A DNA stretch of 64,000 bases from Cryptosporangium minutisporangium (GCF_039536245.1 NZ_BAAAYN010000043.1:62001-126000); one strand, 5' to 3'; counted from the stretch's first letter, positions 25,625 through 36,387 are shown. Translations and numbers: made by a program. Notes: generated by a model not told the origin, from the sequence alone.

Positions 25625-26868
25625 CGTATCCGGTCGGGTTGCGGCTGACGGGACGACGGGTCCTGGTCGTCGGCGGTGGCACCGTGGCACAACGCCGGGT
25701 GTCCGGCCTGCTCGACGCCGGCGCGCAGATCGTCCTGGTGGCGCCGGAGGCGACGCCGGCGCTGGACGCGCTGGCCGCAGCCGGGCGCCTGCGCTGGGAG
25801 CGGCGTGGGTACGCCGAGGGCGACGTGGAGGGCGCGTGGTACGTGGTGGCCGCCACCGACGTACCCGAGGTGAACGCAACGGTCGCGGAGGCAGCGGAGC
25901 GGGCGCACACGTTCTGCGCCCGGGCCGACGACGGGAGCGACGCGTCGGCGTGGACGCCCGCGGTCGGGCGGCACGGCCAGTTGACCGTCGCCGTGCACGC
26001 CGACCGGGACCCGCGCCGGGCCGCACTGCTCCGGGACGCGGTGGTCGACCGGCTCTCCGACGGTTCGCTGGACGCCGCACCGCACCGCAATCGCGGCCCG
26101 GTGCCCGGCGTCGCGCTGGTCGGAGCCGGACCGGGGGATCCGGAGCTGATCACGGTCCGCGGCCGACGGTTGCTCTCCCAAGCCGACGTGGTGGTCGCCG
26201 ACCGGCTCGCCCCGCAGCTACTGCTGGACGAGCTGCCGTCGCACGTCGAGGTCGTGGACGCGTCGAAGGTGCCGTACGGGCGGGCGATGGCCCAGGAGGC
26301 GATCAACGAGACGCTGGTGTCGCGGGCGAAGGCCGGGCAGTTCGTGGTGCGGCTCAAGGGCGGCGACCCGTTCGTGTTCGGCCGCGGCAGCGAGGAGCTG
26401 GAGGCCTGCCTGGCCGCCGGAGTGCCGGTGGAGGTGGTGCCGGGCGTGACGTCGGCGGTGTCGGTGCCGTCCGCCGCGTGGATCCCGGTGACGCACCGGG
26501 GAATCGCGCACGAGCTCGTGGTGGTGTCCGGACACGTCGCTCCGGAGGATCCGCGCTCGCTGGTCGACTGGGCTGCGTTGGCTCGGTTGCGCGGGACGCT
26601 GGTGATCCTGATGGGCGTGGAACGGTTGCCGGCGATCACCGCGGCTCTGATCGCGCACGGGCGCTCGGCCGACACCCCGGCCGCCGTGATCCAGGAGGGG
26701 ACGACCGGCTCGCAGCGCCAGGTTGTGGCGACGCTCGGGACGGTGGCGGCGAACGCGCTCGCCGCCGGGCTGTCGCATCCGGCGATCTGTGTCGTGGGCG
26801 AGGTGGTCACGATCGCCGAGCGGTTGACCGCCCTGGCATCGGCGTTGCCGGCCGGAACGCGAACCTGA
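25621..26868 (+). CDS. cobA: siroheme synthase-like fusion: precorrin-2 dehydrogenase + uroporphyrinogen-III methyltransferase
   Basis: The C-terminal half (about 165-415) is the SAM-dependent uroporphyrinogen-III C-methyltransferase that yields precorrin-2: VALVGAGPGDPELITVRGRRLL, RLKGGDPFVFGRGSEEL and PGVTSAVSVPSAA. The N-terminal half (1-150) is a Rossmann precorrin-2 dehydrogenase domain, LTGRRVLVVGGGTVAQRRV, as in CysG. The fusion could feed both B12 and siroheme. The middle dimerisation/ferrochelatase part of CysG looks shortened, so full siroheme synthesis is uncertain. Coupled to cobT by overlap; it is the last gene of the cluster. Confidence 0.94.
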   Translation: MTYPVGLRLTGRRVLVVGGGTVAQRRVSGLLDAGAQIVLVAPEATPALDALAAAGRLRWERRGYAEGDVEGAWYVVAATDVPEVNATVAEAAERAHTFCARADDGSDASAWTPAVGRHGQLTVAVHADRDPRRAALLRDAVVDRLSDGSLDAAPHRNRGPVPGVALVGAGPGDPELITVRGRRLLSQADVVVADRLAPQLLLDELPSHVEVVDASKVPYGRAMAQEAINETLVSRAKAGQFVVRLKGGDPFVFGRGSEELEACLAAGVPVEVVPGVTSAVSVPSAAWIPVTHRGIAHELVVVSGHVAPEDPRSLVDWAALARLRGTLVILMGVERLPAITAALIAHGRSADTPAAVIQEGTTGSQRQVVATLGTVAANALAAGLSHPAICVVGEVVTIAERLTALASALPAGTRT

Positions 26869-26899
26869 CTGCCCAATAGTCCGGTTTGTTGTATTAGCT

Positions 26900-26928
26900 T
26901 TACTTTATCCTTTTCGCGTGGACATACT
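26900..26928 (+). promoter_or_regulatory. promoter P1 (TTACTT - 17 bp - CATACT)
   Basis: A -35-like TTACTT (26,900-26,905) and -10-like CATACT (26,923-26,928) are separated by exactly 17 bases, in an unusually AT-rich patch. The same arrangement with similar spacer sequence occurs at 27,706-27,734 before the second secreted-protein gene. Between P1 and the gene at 27,129 is a leader of about 190 bases without other features I recognise. Confidence 0.6.
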
Positions 26929-27128
26929 ACGGGCGCACGACCTCGGCAGATGCCGTCGACGGCCCGGTGGTCCCGCGGATCGTTCCGCGCTCCCGGCGCC
27001 CTCATGACTACGTCGCTGGGCTCCCGCGGCGCCTCGAGCGTGTCCGGAGTGGAGCGAGCTGATCGGCCACGGCCGAGCGACGGTCGCCCGAAGGTCGGTG
27101 CTCTTCTCTCGTCTCTGGAAGGCAACCG

Positions 27129-27566
27129 ATGACGAAATCTTCGAAGCTCCGCGCCGGCCTGGCCGCCGGTGTGATCGGAGCCGGTTTGGTGCTGACCGCT
27201 TCTCCGGCCGGCGCAGCCGTACCTGCCGCACCGGCGGTGGCGGCACCGGCCGAAGCCAGCGCGACAACTGCGTCCACGTCGAGATGGTGTCCGCACGGAG
27301 ACCGGTGGTGCCAGCGGCATTCACGCTGGTGCTGGGACCGGCGTTGGCATCATGACCGGTGGCGCTGGGACCGGTCGTGTCACTGGCGGGACCGTGACCG
27401 CTGGGGCGGCGGCCACCACCACGACCGCTGGGGGGACGGCCACCGCCGGGACCGCTGGGACGGTGACCGGCACCGTGACCGCCGGGACGGCGACGGGCGC
27501 CGGGACCGCGGTCGGGATCGGGATGACGACCGCCGCGACTGGGACGGTCGTCGAGGCCGCGGATAA
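27129..27566 (+). CDS. secreted His/Trp/Arg/Asp-rich protein
   Basis: 145 residues. Residues 1-30 are a signal peptide: KSSKLR, a hydrophobic core with AAGVIGAGLVLTA, and a probable AGA-A cleavage site. A Pro/Ala linker (30-50) leads to a tail of ~95 residues made almost only of W, R, H, D, G and C: four Cys near the start of the tail and repeated motifs such as HHDRW, RDRW and HHHDRWGDG. The chemistry suggests metal or polyanion binding at the cell surface, but no domain is recognised. A GGAAGG precedes the ATG. It resembles the next gene in plan and promoter. It lies just after the B12 cluster but has its own promoter. Confidence 0.7.
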   Translation: MTKSSKLRAGLAAGVIGAGLVLTASPAGAAVPAAPAVAAPAEASATTASTSRWCPHGDRWCQRHSRWCWDRRWHHDRWRWDRSCHWRDRDRWGGGHHHDRWGDGHRRDRWDGDRHRDRRDGDGRRDRGRDRDDDRRDWDGRRGRG

Positions 27567-27985
27567 ACGGATGGCTGCTCGCAATTCCGTATCGTTTACG
27601 CGTCCCGGTTCAAGTAGCCGGCGACAGTCCGTGCTACCCGTCTGAGCGCCACTGCCGACCATTTCTGGACACAATCAAGCCGCGCGCGAGTAGGGGCGTT
27701 TTACGTTGCTTTGTCCCTTTCGGCCGTGCATACTCTGAGGAGCACGAACTCACGGTCACGCTGCCGTCCAGTGTGGTGGTGGCCGTTGGGTAGATCGCTC
27801 ACCCAGTGCGGAAATCCCCGGTCAGAGGCCGGCCTCGGGTGTTCCCGGCATGCTGGCGATAGTCGCTCTTCGATCAGGGAGACCTAACTCCGGAATTCGA
27901 TCGGGACCGTCGCTCGATGTGCTTTACATCCGTTTTCCGCGCGCACTCTGATAATTGCCATCCAGTCGAAAGGAGGTCTTTCGCC
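27567..27985. other. 419-bp intergenic region with duplicated promoter and long leader
   Basis: After the first secreted-protein gene there is an AT-richer stretch, then promoter P2, then a ~250-base leader ending in AAAGGAGGT (27,969-27,977), the best ribosome-binding site in the window. The ~70 bases after P2 share blocks with those after P1 (GCACGA-CTC, TGCCGTC, GGTGGT). I see no known riboswitch class in the leader. Confidence 0.55.
27706..27734 (+). promoter_or_regulatory. promoter P2 (TTGCTT - 17 bp - CATACT)
   Basis: TTGCTT (27,706-27,711) and CATACT (27,729-27,734) with a 17-base spacer that also carries TCC-TTTCG in the same place as P1. The spacing and the repetition before two similar genes make this a credible vegetative-type promoter. 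Confidence 0.62.
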
Positions 27986-28315
27986 TTGTCTTCCAAGTTC
28001 ATTCGTGGAGTCATTCTCGCAGGCGTCGCGACCACCAGTTTTGCCAGCGCGGCTGCCCCCGCGTCGGCCGCCGCGCCGAACACCGCTCCGGTGCAGAAGA
28101 AGGCCGAAATCGTCATCATCTGTAACGGGATTGATGCGATCCTCGGATGTGAGTACCCGGACTACCTGGACTACCCCTTCGCCGGTCACCGGTACTGGGG
28201 TGGCGATTACTACTTCTACGGTCGTCCCGGCTTCTTCTGGGGACGTGACCGCTGGGGTTGGGGTCACCACCACCACCGCCACTGGCGGCACCACCGCCAC
28301 CACAACTGGCGCTGA
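27986..28315 (+). CDS. secreted Trp/Tyr/His-rich protein with TTG start
   Basis: 109 residues from TTG 27,986, eight bases after AAAGGAGGT. This start gives a clean signal peptide (SSKFIRGVILAGVATTSFASAAAPASA). The longer frame from ATG 27,917 lacks a ribosome site and would bury the signal. The mature part has a pair of Cys (IICNGIDAILGCEYPDY), a Tyr/Trp/Gly stretch and a His/Arg/Trp tail with HHHHRHWRHHRHH. Two Cys ten residues apart suggest one disulphide; the tail suggests metal binding. It is a structural cousin of the preceding gene. No function is recognised. Confidence 0.72.
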   Translation: MSSKFIRGVILAGVATTSFASAAAPASAAAPNTAPVQKKAEIVIICNGIDAILGCEYPDYLDYPFAGHRYWGGDYYFYGRPGFFWGRDRWGWGHHHHRHWRHHRHHNWR

Positions 28316-28318
28316 TCC

Positions 28319-28355
28319 TCGACGGCTCAGCCGTCGCTCACGCGTAGGCGTGACG
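28319..28355. terminator. paired palindromes after the secreted-protein gene
   Basis: CGACGGCT-C-AGCCGTCG (about 28,319-28,335), a 17-base palindrome, is followed by TCACGC-GTAG-GCGTGA. They begin a few bases after the stop and can act as terminator structures. Confidence 0.5.
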
Positions 28356-28413
28356 CCGTAACTTCGGGACTAGGCCGGGCCGCCACCCGGGCTCCCACAG
28401 GTACGGCACCAAC

Positions 28414-28446
28414 CTGCCCTGCTCCGCCGCCCGCGGAGCAGGGCAG
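28414..28446. terminator. strong hairpin before the otsB 3' end
   Basis: A perfect 14-bp stem, CTGCCCTGCTCCGC with GCGGAGCAGGGCAG, encloses the loop CGCCC. It lies between the convergent ends of the secreted-protein gene and otsB and probably terminates otsB transcription coming from the right. Confidence 0.7.
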
Positions 28447-28500
28447 TCGGCTTTGCCGGAGCCGTGGTCACCGTGGCGGCCCGCTGCCGGCCGGCACGGA

Positions 28501-29271
28501 TCAGGTGCCGACGTGCAGGCGACGCTCCTCCGCCAGCAACGCGAACGCCCCGACGATCTGCTCGGGATCGTCCACTCGGTACTCGGCGGCGGTCTCACCC
28601 GGACCGACCTTGACGCCGACGTCCCCGGCGCGCAGCACGGCGAACGCCTTCTCGTCGGTCACGTCGTCGCCCGCGAACAGCACCGCGTCCGCGCCGGTTC
28701 GTTCCCGCAGGACGTCGAGCGCCGTGCCCTTGCTGGTCTTCACGACGGCCAGTTCCAGCACTTTCTTGCCGGCGGTCGAGTGCACACCCGGCCAGCTTCC
28801 CGGCCCGTCCGTAACGCCCGCGAGTAGCTTCTCCCCGGCGTCCGGATCGGCGTTGCGGATGTGTACCGCGACGCTCGCGATCTTCTCCTCGAGGGCCGCG
28901 CCGGGCACCGCCGCGACCATCGGTCGCAGTTCGTCGAGCAGTCGCGCGCGCAGTGCGGCGGCCTCCGGTGGAATTGCGAACCCGTCGTCGAATTCGACGC
29001 CGTGCGTTCCGACCAGCAGCGCCTCACCGCCCAGACCGGACAGTCGGGCGAGGTCGACGAGCGCGCGGCCGGAGAGCAGCGCGATCGAGGTGCGGGGGAG
29101 CGTCGCCAGCTCCTGGAGCGCGTCGATCGCGGCCGGCAGCGGGAACGCCTTCGCCGGGTCGTTGACGATCGGTGCCAGCACCCCGTCGTAGTCGGAGGCG
29201 ACCAACAGCGTCCCGGTGGCCGCCAGTCGGCCGACCGCCGCGCGGAGGTCCGGAGGGAGAGCCACGGTCAC
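28501..29271 (-). CDS. otsB: trehalose-6-phosphate phosphatase
   Basis: HAD-superfamily enzyme that dephosphorylates trehalose 6-phosphate. The nucleophile motif is [15 protein letters not shown] (Asp27, Asp29); IALLSGR supplies motif II, and [17 protein letters not shown] is the metal-binding acidic motif. 256 residues from the GTG that overlaps the otsA stop (GTGA); the frame further upstream lies inside otsA. Coupling to otsA makes a two-step trehalose module. Confidence 0.94.
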   Translation of the reverse strand: MTVALPPDLRAAVGRLAATGTLLVASDYDGVLAPIVNDPAKAFPLPAAIDALQELATLPRTSIALLSGRALVDLARLSGLGGEALLVGTHGVEFDDGFAIPPEAAALRARLLDELRPMVAAVPGAALEEKIASVAVHIRNADPDAGEKLLAGVTDGPGSWPGVHSTAGKKVLELAVVKTSKGTALDVLRERTGADAVLFAGDDVTDEKAFAVLRAGDVGVKVGPGETAAEYRVDDPEQIVGAFALLAEERRLHVGT

Positions 29272-30659
29272 GTTTCGATCCCCATCGCCGCGAGGAAGTC
29301 GGCGGCCCACCGCGACACGTCGTGCTCCGCGACCTGCTTGCGCATCCGACGCATCCGCCGCCGGGCGTCGGCGGGGTCGGCGTGGATCGCCTGGAGCAGC
29401 CGCTCCTTCACCCCGTCGACGTCGTGCGGATTGACCAGGTAGGCCTGCTTGAGTTCGGCTGCCGCTCCGGTGAACTCGCTCAGGATCAGCGTTCCGCCGT
29501 GGTCGACGCGGGCTGCGACGTACTCCTTGGCGACCAGGTTCATCCCGTCCCGCAACGGCGTCACGAGCATGACGTCCGCCGCGCGGTAGAACGCGGTCAG
29601 CTCCTCGCGGCTGAACGACTGGTGCAGGTAGTGCACGGCCGGCTGACCGACGTTCCCGTAGTCACCGTTGATCCGGCCGACCTGGAGCTCGATCTCGTCC
29701 CGGAGCACTTTGTAGTGTTCGACCCGCTCCCGGCTGGGAGTCGCGATCTGCACCAGCACCACCTCCGGCACCGTGACCGACCCGTCCTCCAGCAACTCGG
29801 AGAACGTCTTGAGCCGGATGCCGATGCCCTTGGTGTAGTCGAGCCGGTCGACGCCGAGCAAGATCGCCCTCGGGTTGCCCAGCTCGTCGCGGATCTCTGC
29901 GGCTCGCTTGGCGATCCGGTCCTCGCGGGCGATCGAGTCGATGCTGGTGAAGTCGATCGAGATCGGGAACGCCCGGGCCTGGACCGTCCGGCCCTCGAAC
30001 TCGACCTCGCTACCGCGTGGCTTCAGGTCGACCAGCCGGCGGGCCAGCCGCAGGAAATTCGCGGCGCCGCCGGGCAGCTGGAACCCGATCAGGTCCGCGC
30101 CCAGTAGCCCGCGGACGACCTGCGTACGCCACGGCAGCTGCATGAACAGTTCCTGCGGCGGGAACGGGATGTGCAGGAAGAACCCGATCCGCAGGTCGGG
30201 ACGCCGCTCGCGCAGCATCTGCGGAACCAGCTGGAGCTGGTAATCCTGCACCCACACCACCGAGCCGTCCGGTGCGGCCTCGGCCGCGGCGTCGGCGAAT
30301 CGCCGGTTCACCGTGACATACGTGTCCCACCAGCTGCGGTGGTACTCCGGCTCGGCGATCACGTCGTGGTACAGCGGCCAGAGCGTCGCGTTCGAGAAGC
30401 CCTCGTAGTACGCGTCCACCTCGCGGGCCGACAGTGGGACCGGATGGATCTGGATGCCACTGGCCTCGAACGGCTCCGGCGCGTCTCCGGCGTCGCCCGA
30501 CCAGCCGACCCACACCCCCTGGCGGCTGCGCATCACCGGCTCGAGCGCGGTGACCAGGCCTCCGGGGCTAGGACGCCAGTGGACGGAACCGTCGGGTCTC
30601 ACCTCGCGATCGACGGGCAATCGGTTGGCGACGACGACGATCGAGCTGCGGTCCGACAC
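29268..30659 (-). CDS. otsA: alpha,alpha-trehalose-phosphate synthase
   Basis: GT20 glycosyltransferase joining UDP-/ADP-glucose and glucose 6-phosphate. Seen: [78 protein letters not shown] and the C-terminal [18 protein letters not shown]. 463 residues is the normal length. Start is GTG. It is transcribed divergently from the sugar ABC transporter operon across 390 bases, so trehalose synthesis and alpha-glucoside uptake may share control. Confidence 0.96.
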   Translation of the reverse strand: MSDRSSIVVVANRLPVDREVRPDGSVHWRPSPGGLVTALEPVMRSRQGVWVGWSGDAGDAPEPFEASGIQIHPVPLSAREVDAYYEGFSNATLWPLYHDVIAEPEYHRSWWDTYVTVNRRFADAAAEAAPDGSVVWVQDYQLQLVPQMLRERRPDLRIGFFLHIPFPPQELFMQLPWRTQVVRGLLGADLIGFQLPGGAANFLRLARRLVDLKPRGSEVEFEGRTVQARAFPISIDFTSIDSIAREDRIAKRAAEIRDELGNPRAILLGVDRLDYTKGIGIRLKTFSELLEDGSVTVPEVVLVQIATPSRERVEHYKVLRDEIELQVGRINGDYGNVGQPAVHYLHQSFSREELTAFYRAADVMLVTPLRDGMNLVAKEYVAARVDHGGTLILSEFTGAAAELKQAYLVNPHDVDGVKERLLQAIHADPADARRRMRRMRKQVAEHDVSRWAADFLAAMGIET

Positions 30660-31050
30660 GGGCGGAACCCCCTCGGGTTGTCCGTACGGCCGTCATCCTA
30701 TCGGGCCTCCGACGAGGGCGAACCACCGCCACGGTCAAGACCGACCGGTCCGGACCATTCGGTGACGGTCCGTGCATGCCTGGCGTGACGAATGGGGATA
30801 TACCCCGTAAAGAGAGGCCATTCCCTCTATCGATTCAGTTGGCGACCGACCTAACCCCCGGTTCGGGGGTTGGGGGGTTCTTCGCTTCCTGATCGTTACC
30901 TGTTTGATTCCCAACCATGTTGCGCCAGAGTTAAGAAAGCGCTTTCATCGCTCTACCGCCCGGGGGATTTCGAGGCGTAGCTCACAGGGCGGCCGGTGGA
31001 GCGGCCGTCGTGCGACACGCCATCCCTCGTTAAGAAGGAGGTTACAGACG
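30660..31050. other. 391-bp divergent regulatory region (otsA / ABC transporter)
   Basis: Holds a compact hairpin AACCCCCG-GTT-CGGGGGTT (30,853-30,871), the LacI-type operator at 30,935-30,946, and the AAGGAGGT ribosome site of the binding-protein gene. No gene is seen. Confidence 0.6.
30935..30946. promoter_or_regulatory. LacI-family operator
   Basis: GAAAGCGCTTTC is a perfect 12-base palindrome with the central CG step and A/T arms typical of LacI/GalR sugar-regulator operators. It is 105 bases before the binding-protein ATG. The regulator gene is not in this window. Confidence 0.7.
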
Positions 31051-32397
31051 ATGGTGTTTGGTGTGCCGCGCAAACGAGTCGTAACACGGCTCGTCGCGTC
31101 GGTGGGAGCGGTGCTCCTCCTCGCAAGCTGCAGCGGCGGCGGCTCCGGGGCGGACAAGGACTCCGCCGAGTGCGAGCCCTACAAGAAGTGGGCGGTCGAC
31201 GGCGACGCGACGGTGACGGCGTACTCGTCGATCCGTGACGTCGAAGCCGATCGGCTCGAGGAGTCCTGGAAGCAGTTCGAGGACTGCACGGGTATCACCA
31301 TCGAGCACGAGGGCTCCGGTGAGTTCGAGGCTCAGCTGAACGTTCGCGTCGACGGTGGCAACGCGCCTGACCTGGCGTTCTTCCCCCAGCCCGGCCTGTT
31401 GGCCTCGCTGGCCAAGGAGGGCAAGGTCAAGCCGGCTCCGGCCGCGGTGAAGACCAGCGCGGACAAGAACTACTCGCCCGACTGGATCAAGTACGGCACG
31501 GTGGACGGCAAGTTCTACGCCGCGCCGCTGGGTGCCAACGTGAAGTCGTTCGTCTGGTACTCGCCGACGGCCTTCAAGGAGAAGAACTACACGGTCCCCA
31601 CCACGTGGGCCGAGATGATCACCCTCTCCGACAAGATCGCCGCCTCCGGTGAGAAGCCGTGGTGCGCGGGTGTCGAGTCCGGTGACGCCACGGGCTGGCC
31701 GGCCACCGACTGGCTGGAGGACGTCCTGCTCCGCACCGGTACGCCGGAGGAGTACGACCAGTGGGTCAACCACCAGACCCCGTTCAACGCGCCGAACGTG
31801 GTGGAGGGCCTGGACCAGGTCGGCAAGATCCTGAAGAACCCGAAGTACGTCAACGGTGGCTACGGCGACCCGAAGAGCATCGTGACCACCTCGTTCCAGG
31901 AGGGTGGCCTGCCCATCCTGGAGAAGAAGTGCTCGATGCACCGTCAGGCCTCCTTCTACGGCAACCAGTGGCCGGAAGGCACCACGGTCGCCGAGGACGG
32001 TGACGTCTTCGCGTTCTACCTGCCGCCGGTCGACGCGGCGAAGGGCAAGCCGGTGCTCGGTGCCGGTGAGTTCGTCGGTGCCTTCGCCGACCGTCCCGAG
32101 GTGCAGGCGGTGCAGGAGTACCTCTCCACGCCGGAGTGGGCCAACAGCCGCGCCAAGATCGGCGAGGGTGGCTGGATCAGCGCCAACAAGGGTCTCGACA
32201 AGGCCAACCTGAAGAGCCCGATCGACGTTCTGTCGGTGGAGCTGCTCCAGGACCCGAAGACGGTCTTCCGTTTCGACGGTTCGGACCAGATGCCGGGTTC
32301 GGTCGGTGCCGGTTCGTTCTGGAAGGCGATGGTCGCCTGGCTGAACGGTGGCAGCACGAAGTCCGCGCTCGACTCGGTCGAGAAGAGCTGGAAGTGA
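31051..32397 (+). CDS. ABC transporter sugar-binding lipoprotein (alpha-glucoside type)
   Basis: Extracytoplasmic solute-binding protein, family 1. The signal ends in the lipobox LLASC (Cys about residue 28), so it is anchored to the outer face of the membrane. The mature part has DLAFFPQPGLLASLAKEGKVKP, YSPDWIKYGTVDGKFYAAPLGANVKSFVWYSP and VPTTWAEMITLSDKI, close to AglE-like alpha-glucoside binders. I use ATG 31,051, nine bases after AAGGAGGT; longer frames would spoil the signal peptide. It is the first gene of a three-gene importer. Confidence 0.92.
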   Translation: MVFGVPRKRVVTRLVASVGAVLLLASCSGGGSGADKDSAECEPYKKWAVDGDATVTAYSSIRDVEADRLEESWKQFEDCTGITIEHEGSGEFEAQLNVRVDGGNAPDLAFFPQPGLLASLAKEGKVKPAPAAVKTSADKNYSPDWIKYGTVDGKFYAAPLGANVKSFVWYSPTAFKEKNYTVPTTWAEMITLSDKIAASGEKPWCAGVESGDATGWPATDWLEDVLLRTGTPEEYDQWVNHQTPFNAPNVVEGLDQVGKILKNPKYVNGGYGDPKSIVTTSFQEGGLPILEKKCSMHRQASFYGNQWPEGTTVAEDGDVFAFYLPPVDAAKGKPVLGAGEFVGAFADRPEVQAVQEYLSTPEWANSRAKIGEGGWISANKGLDKANLKSPIDVLSVELLQDPKTVFRFDGSDQMPGSVGAGSFWKAMVAWLNGGSTKSALDSVEKSWK

Positions 32398-32423
32398 TCC
32401 ACGGGGTCGGCTGACGCCGACCG

Positions 32424-32453
32424 GCCCGGGGGGTGTACAAACACCTCCCGGGC
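32424..32453 (+). terminator. attenuating hairpin after the binding-protein gene
   Basis: A 13-bp stem with one G-T pair (GCCCGGGGGGTGT with ACACCTCCCGGGC) and loop ACAA lies 27 bases after the stop. A second long hairpin (arms CGGATGCCCGG and CCGGGCATCCG, with inner CCCAC/GTGGG) occupies 32,539-32,586, just before the permease ribosome site. Such structures are known to favour binding protein over permeases by protecting or partly terminating the transcript; that role here is inferred. Confidence 0.6.
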
Positions 32454-32605
32454 TCCCGGCTGTCCTCGATAAGGGGGCCGTCATTCAGCGGTGGCACGAC
32501 CCGACCGGGCGTGCGCGCCGGAGAAACCCTGAGCGGGTCGGATGCCCGGCGGTGTCCCACGGTCCTCGTGGGCAGCCGGGCATCCGGCATCGGAAGGAGT
32601 GGGCC

Positions 32606-33577
32606 GTGGATTTCGTCGACTGGGGCCCGAAAATTTTCAACGCCCTGCTGGCCGTCGCCGTATTCGGTGGGGTCGTCGGGTTGCTCCTGATCGTGGTCGA
32701 TCGCGCTCCCAAGCGCGGCCACGAGAAGTACCAGCTGGCAGTGTTCCTGCTGCCGGCTTTGTTCATGCTCGGCGTCGGGCTGCTGATCCCGGCGGTGCGT
32801 ACGACGATCCTGTCGTTCACCAACGCTGCCGGTGACTTCGTCGGGTTCGACAACTACACGTGGATGTTCACCGAGGACGAAGCCCTCGTGACGATCCGCA
32901 ACACGGTCATCTGGACCGTGCTGACGCCGATCCTGGCGACCGGCATCGGCCTGATCTACGCGATCCTGATCGACAAGGCCAAGACCGAGTCGGTCTCGAA
33001 GACGCTGATGTTCATGCCGATGGCGATCTCGTTCGTCGGCGCCGGCATCATCTGGAAGTTCATGTACGCCTACCGGGGCGGCGACAACGAACAGATCGGC
33101 CTCGTCAACCAGATGATCGTGTGGTTCGGCGGCGAGCCCAAGTCGTTGCTGCTCGACCCGCCGCTCAACACGCTGCTGCTGATCGTCGTCATGGTCTGGA
33201 TCCAGGCCGGCTTCGCGATGGTCGTGCTGTCAGCGGCGATCAAGGGCATCCCGGCGGACATCGTCGAGGCAGCCCGGATCGACGGGGCGAACGCCTGGAG
33301 CATGTTCTGGCAGGTCACGATGCCCTCGATCCGGGGATCGCTGATCGTCGTTCTCTCGACGATCACGATCTCGGTGCTGAAGGTCTTCGACATCGTCCGG
33401 ACGATGACCGCAGGCAACTTCGACACCAGCGTGATCGCGAACGAGATGTACACGCAGGCGTTCCGGTTCCGGGAGCCCGGACGTGGCGCCGCGCTCGCGG
33501 TGCTCCTGTTCGTCCTGGTCATCCCGCTGGTGGTCTACCAGATCCGGGTTCTGCGGCAGCGGGAGGAGACCCGATGA
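32606..33577 (+). CDS. sugar ABC transporter permease (MalF/AglF-like)
   Basis: 323 residues, about seven or eight membrane helices. The EAA loop that docks the ATPase is IVEAARIDGANAWSMFWQVTMPSIRGS. Residues 1-45 carry an extra N-terminal helix, as in AglF-type permeases. GTG 32,606 follows GGAAGGAG; longer upstream frames run through the hairpin region. It forms the translocation pore with the next permease; their start and stop overlap. Confidence 0.92.
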   Translation: MDFVDWGPKIFNALLAVAVFGGVVGLLLIVVDRAPKRGHEKYQLAVFLLPALFMLGVGLLIPAVRTTILSFTNAAGDFVGFDNYTWMFTEDEALVTIRNTVIWTVLTPILATGIGLIYAILIDKAKTESVSKTLMFMPMAISFVGAGIIWKFMYAYRGGDNEQIGLVNQMIVWFGGEPKSLLLDPPLNTLLLIVVMVWIQAGFAMVVLSAAIKGIPADIVEAARIDGANAWSMFWQVTMPSIRGSLIVVLSTITISVLKVFDIVRTMTAGNFDTSVIANEMYTQAFRFREPGRGAALAVLLFVLVIPLVVYQIRVLRQREETR

Positions 33578-34527
33578 GCACAGTTGCTGCTGCGTCCACT
33601 ACCCAGACGCCGCCGGTGGCGGTCGTCGACACGATGTCCGGCCGGGTGAAGAAGCGGCTGACGTCGCGGACCGCGACGGTCGTCTCGCTGCTGATCGCGG
33701 TGCTGTGGACGATTCCGACGTTCGGGCTGCTGCTCTCGTCGTTCCGTCCGGAGCGGGAGATCAAGACGACCGGCTGGTGGACGGCGTTCACCAACCCGTC
33801 GTTCACGCTGGAGAACTACGAGAACGTCCTGTTCGGGACGTCGTCCACCCAGCTGCTCAGCTACTTCGTCAACTCGATCGTGATCGCCGTCCCGGCGACG
33901 ATCTTCGCGTTGACGCTGGCGGCCCTGGCCGCGTACGCGTTGGCCTGGATCGATTTCAAGGGCCGCAACTGGGTGTTCATCGGCATCTTCGCGCTGCAGA
34001 TCGTGCCGCTGCAGATGGCGCTGATCCCGCTGCTCCAGCTGTTCTCGAACGGCGCGCACATCGGCAGCATCACGATCGTCCCGGACCTGAACCTGACCGG
34101 TTCGTTCGTGACGGTCTGGCTGGCGCACACCGCGTTCGGTCTGCCGCTCGGCGTGTTCCTGCTGCACAACTTCATCTCCGAGATCCCCAAGGAGATGGTG
34201 GAGGCGGCACGGGTGGACGGTGCCGGGCACGGCGCGATCTTCCGGAAGCTGATGCTGCCGCTGATCACGCCCGCGCTGGCGTCGTTCGGCATCTTCGAGT
34301 TCCTCTGGATCTGGAACGACCTGCTGGTCGCTCTGACGTTCACCGGAGGAACGAAGGACGTCGCACCGCTCACCGTGCGATTGGCGGAGATGGCGGGTTC
34401 ACGTGGTGACCGATGGGAACGGCTCACCGCGGGTGCGTTCGTCTCGCTGATCATCCCGCTGATCGTCTTCCTGTCGTTGCAGAAGTACTTCGTCCGCGGT
34501 CTGTTGGCGGGTGGCCTGAAGGGTTAG
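33574..34527 (+). CDS. sugar ABC transporter permease (MalG/AglG-like)
   Basis: 317 residues with six membrane helices. EAA loop: MVEAARVDGAGHGAIFRKLMLPLITPAL. The C-terminal QKYFVRGLLAGGLKG is the standard end of MalG-type permeases. ATG 33,574 overlaps the stop of the first permease (ATGA). No ATP-binding subunit follows. As in many actinobacteria a shared MsiK-type ATPase encoded elsewhere is presumably used. Confidence 0.93.
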   Translation: MSTVAAASTTQTPPVAVVDTMSGRVKKRLTSRTATVVSLLIAVLWTIPTFGLLLSSFRPEREIKTTGWWTAFTNPSFTLENYENVLFGTSSTQLLSYFVNSIVIAVPATIFALTLAALAAYALAWIDFKGRNWVFIGIFALQIVPLQMALIPLLQLFSNGAHIGSITIVPDLNLTGSFVTVWLAHTAFGLPLGVFLLHNFISEIPKEMVEAARVDGAGHGAIFRKLMLPLITPALASFGIFEFLWIWNDLLVALTFTGGTKDVAPLTVRLAEMAGSRGDRWERLTAGAFVSLIIPLIVFLSLQKYFVRGLLAGGLKG

Positions 34528-34544
34528 CACCCTTTCCGATCGAG

Positions 34545-34575
34545 GCGCCGGGCCCCACCCCTTCGGGCCCGGCGC
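34545..34575. terminator. terminator of the ABC transporter operon
   Basis: Perfect 11-bp stem GCGCCGGGCCC with GGGCCCGGCGC around a 9-base loop, followed by TTCGTCG, 18 bases after the stop of the second permease gene. Confidence 0.75.
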
Positions 34576-34673
34576 TTCGTCGTCGGTAAGGCGCACGGCG
34601 CGGATTTCGCAGCACGCTCCCACACCTGGGAGGATGGAAGGACGTACGCGATCTGCGGAGGAACGACCCCCTG

Positions 34674-36344
<1,671 letters not shown>

Positions 36345-36387
36345 TCGCGCCGGTCCGTCAGGTCGCGCAACGCGAAGGAGACATCGG

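Noticed and set aside
27352-27645. 97-codon Gly/Thr/Ala frame overlapping the first secreted-protein gene
   Set aside because: It is an out-of-frame reading of the repeats in the His/Trp-rich gene, has no ribosome site, and the other frame has a clean signal peptide.
27735-27968. c-di-AMP (ydaO-type) riboswitch in the leader of the second secreted protein
   Set aside because: The leader is long and precedes a secreted protein, as in known cases, but I could not find the conserved core of that class.
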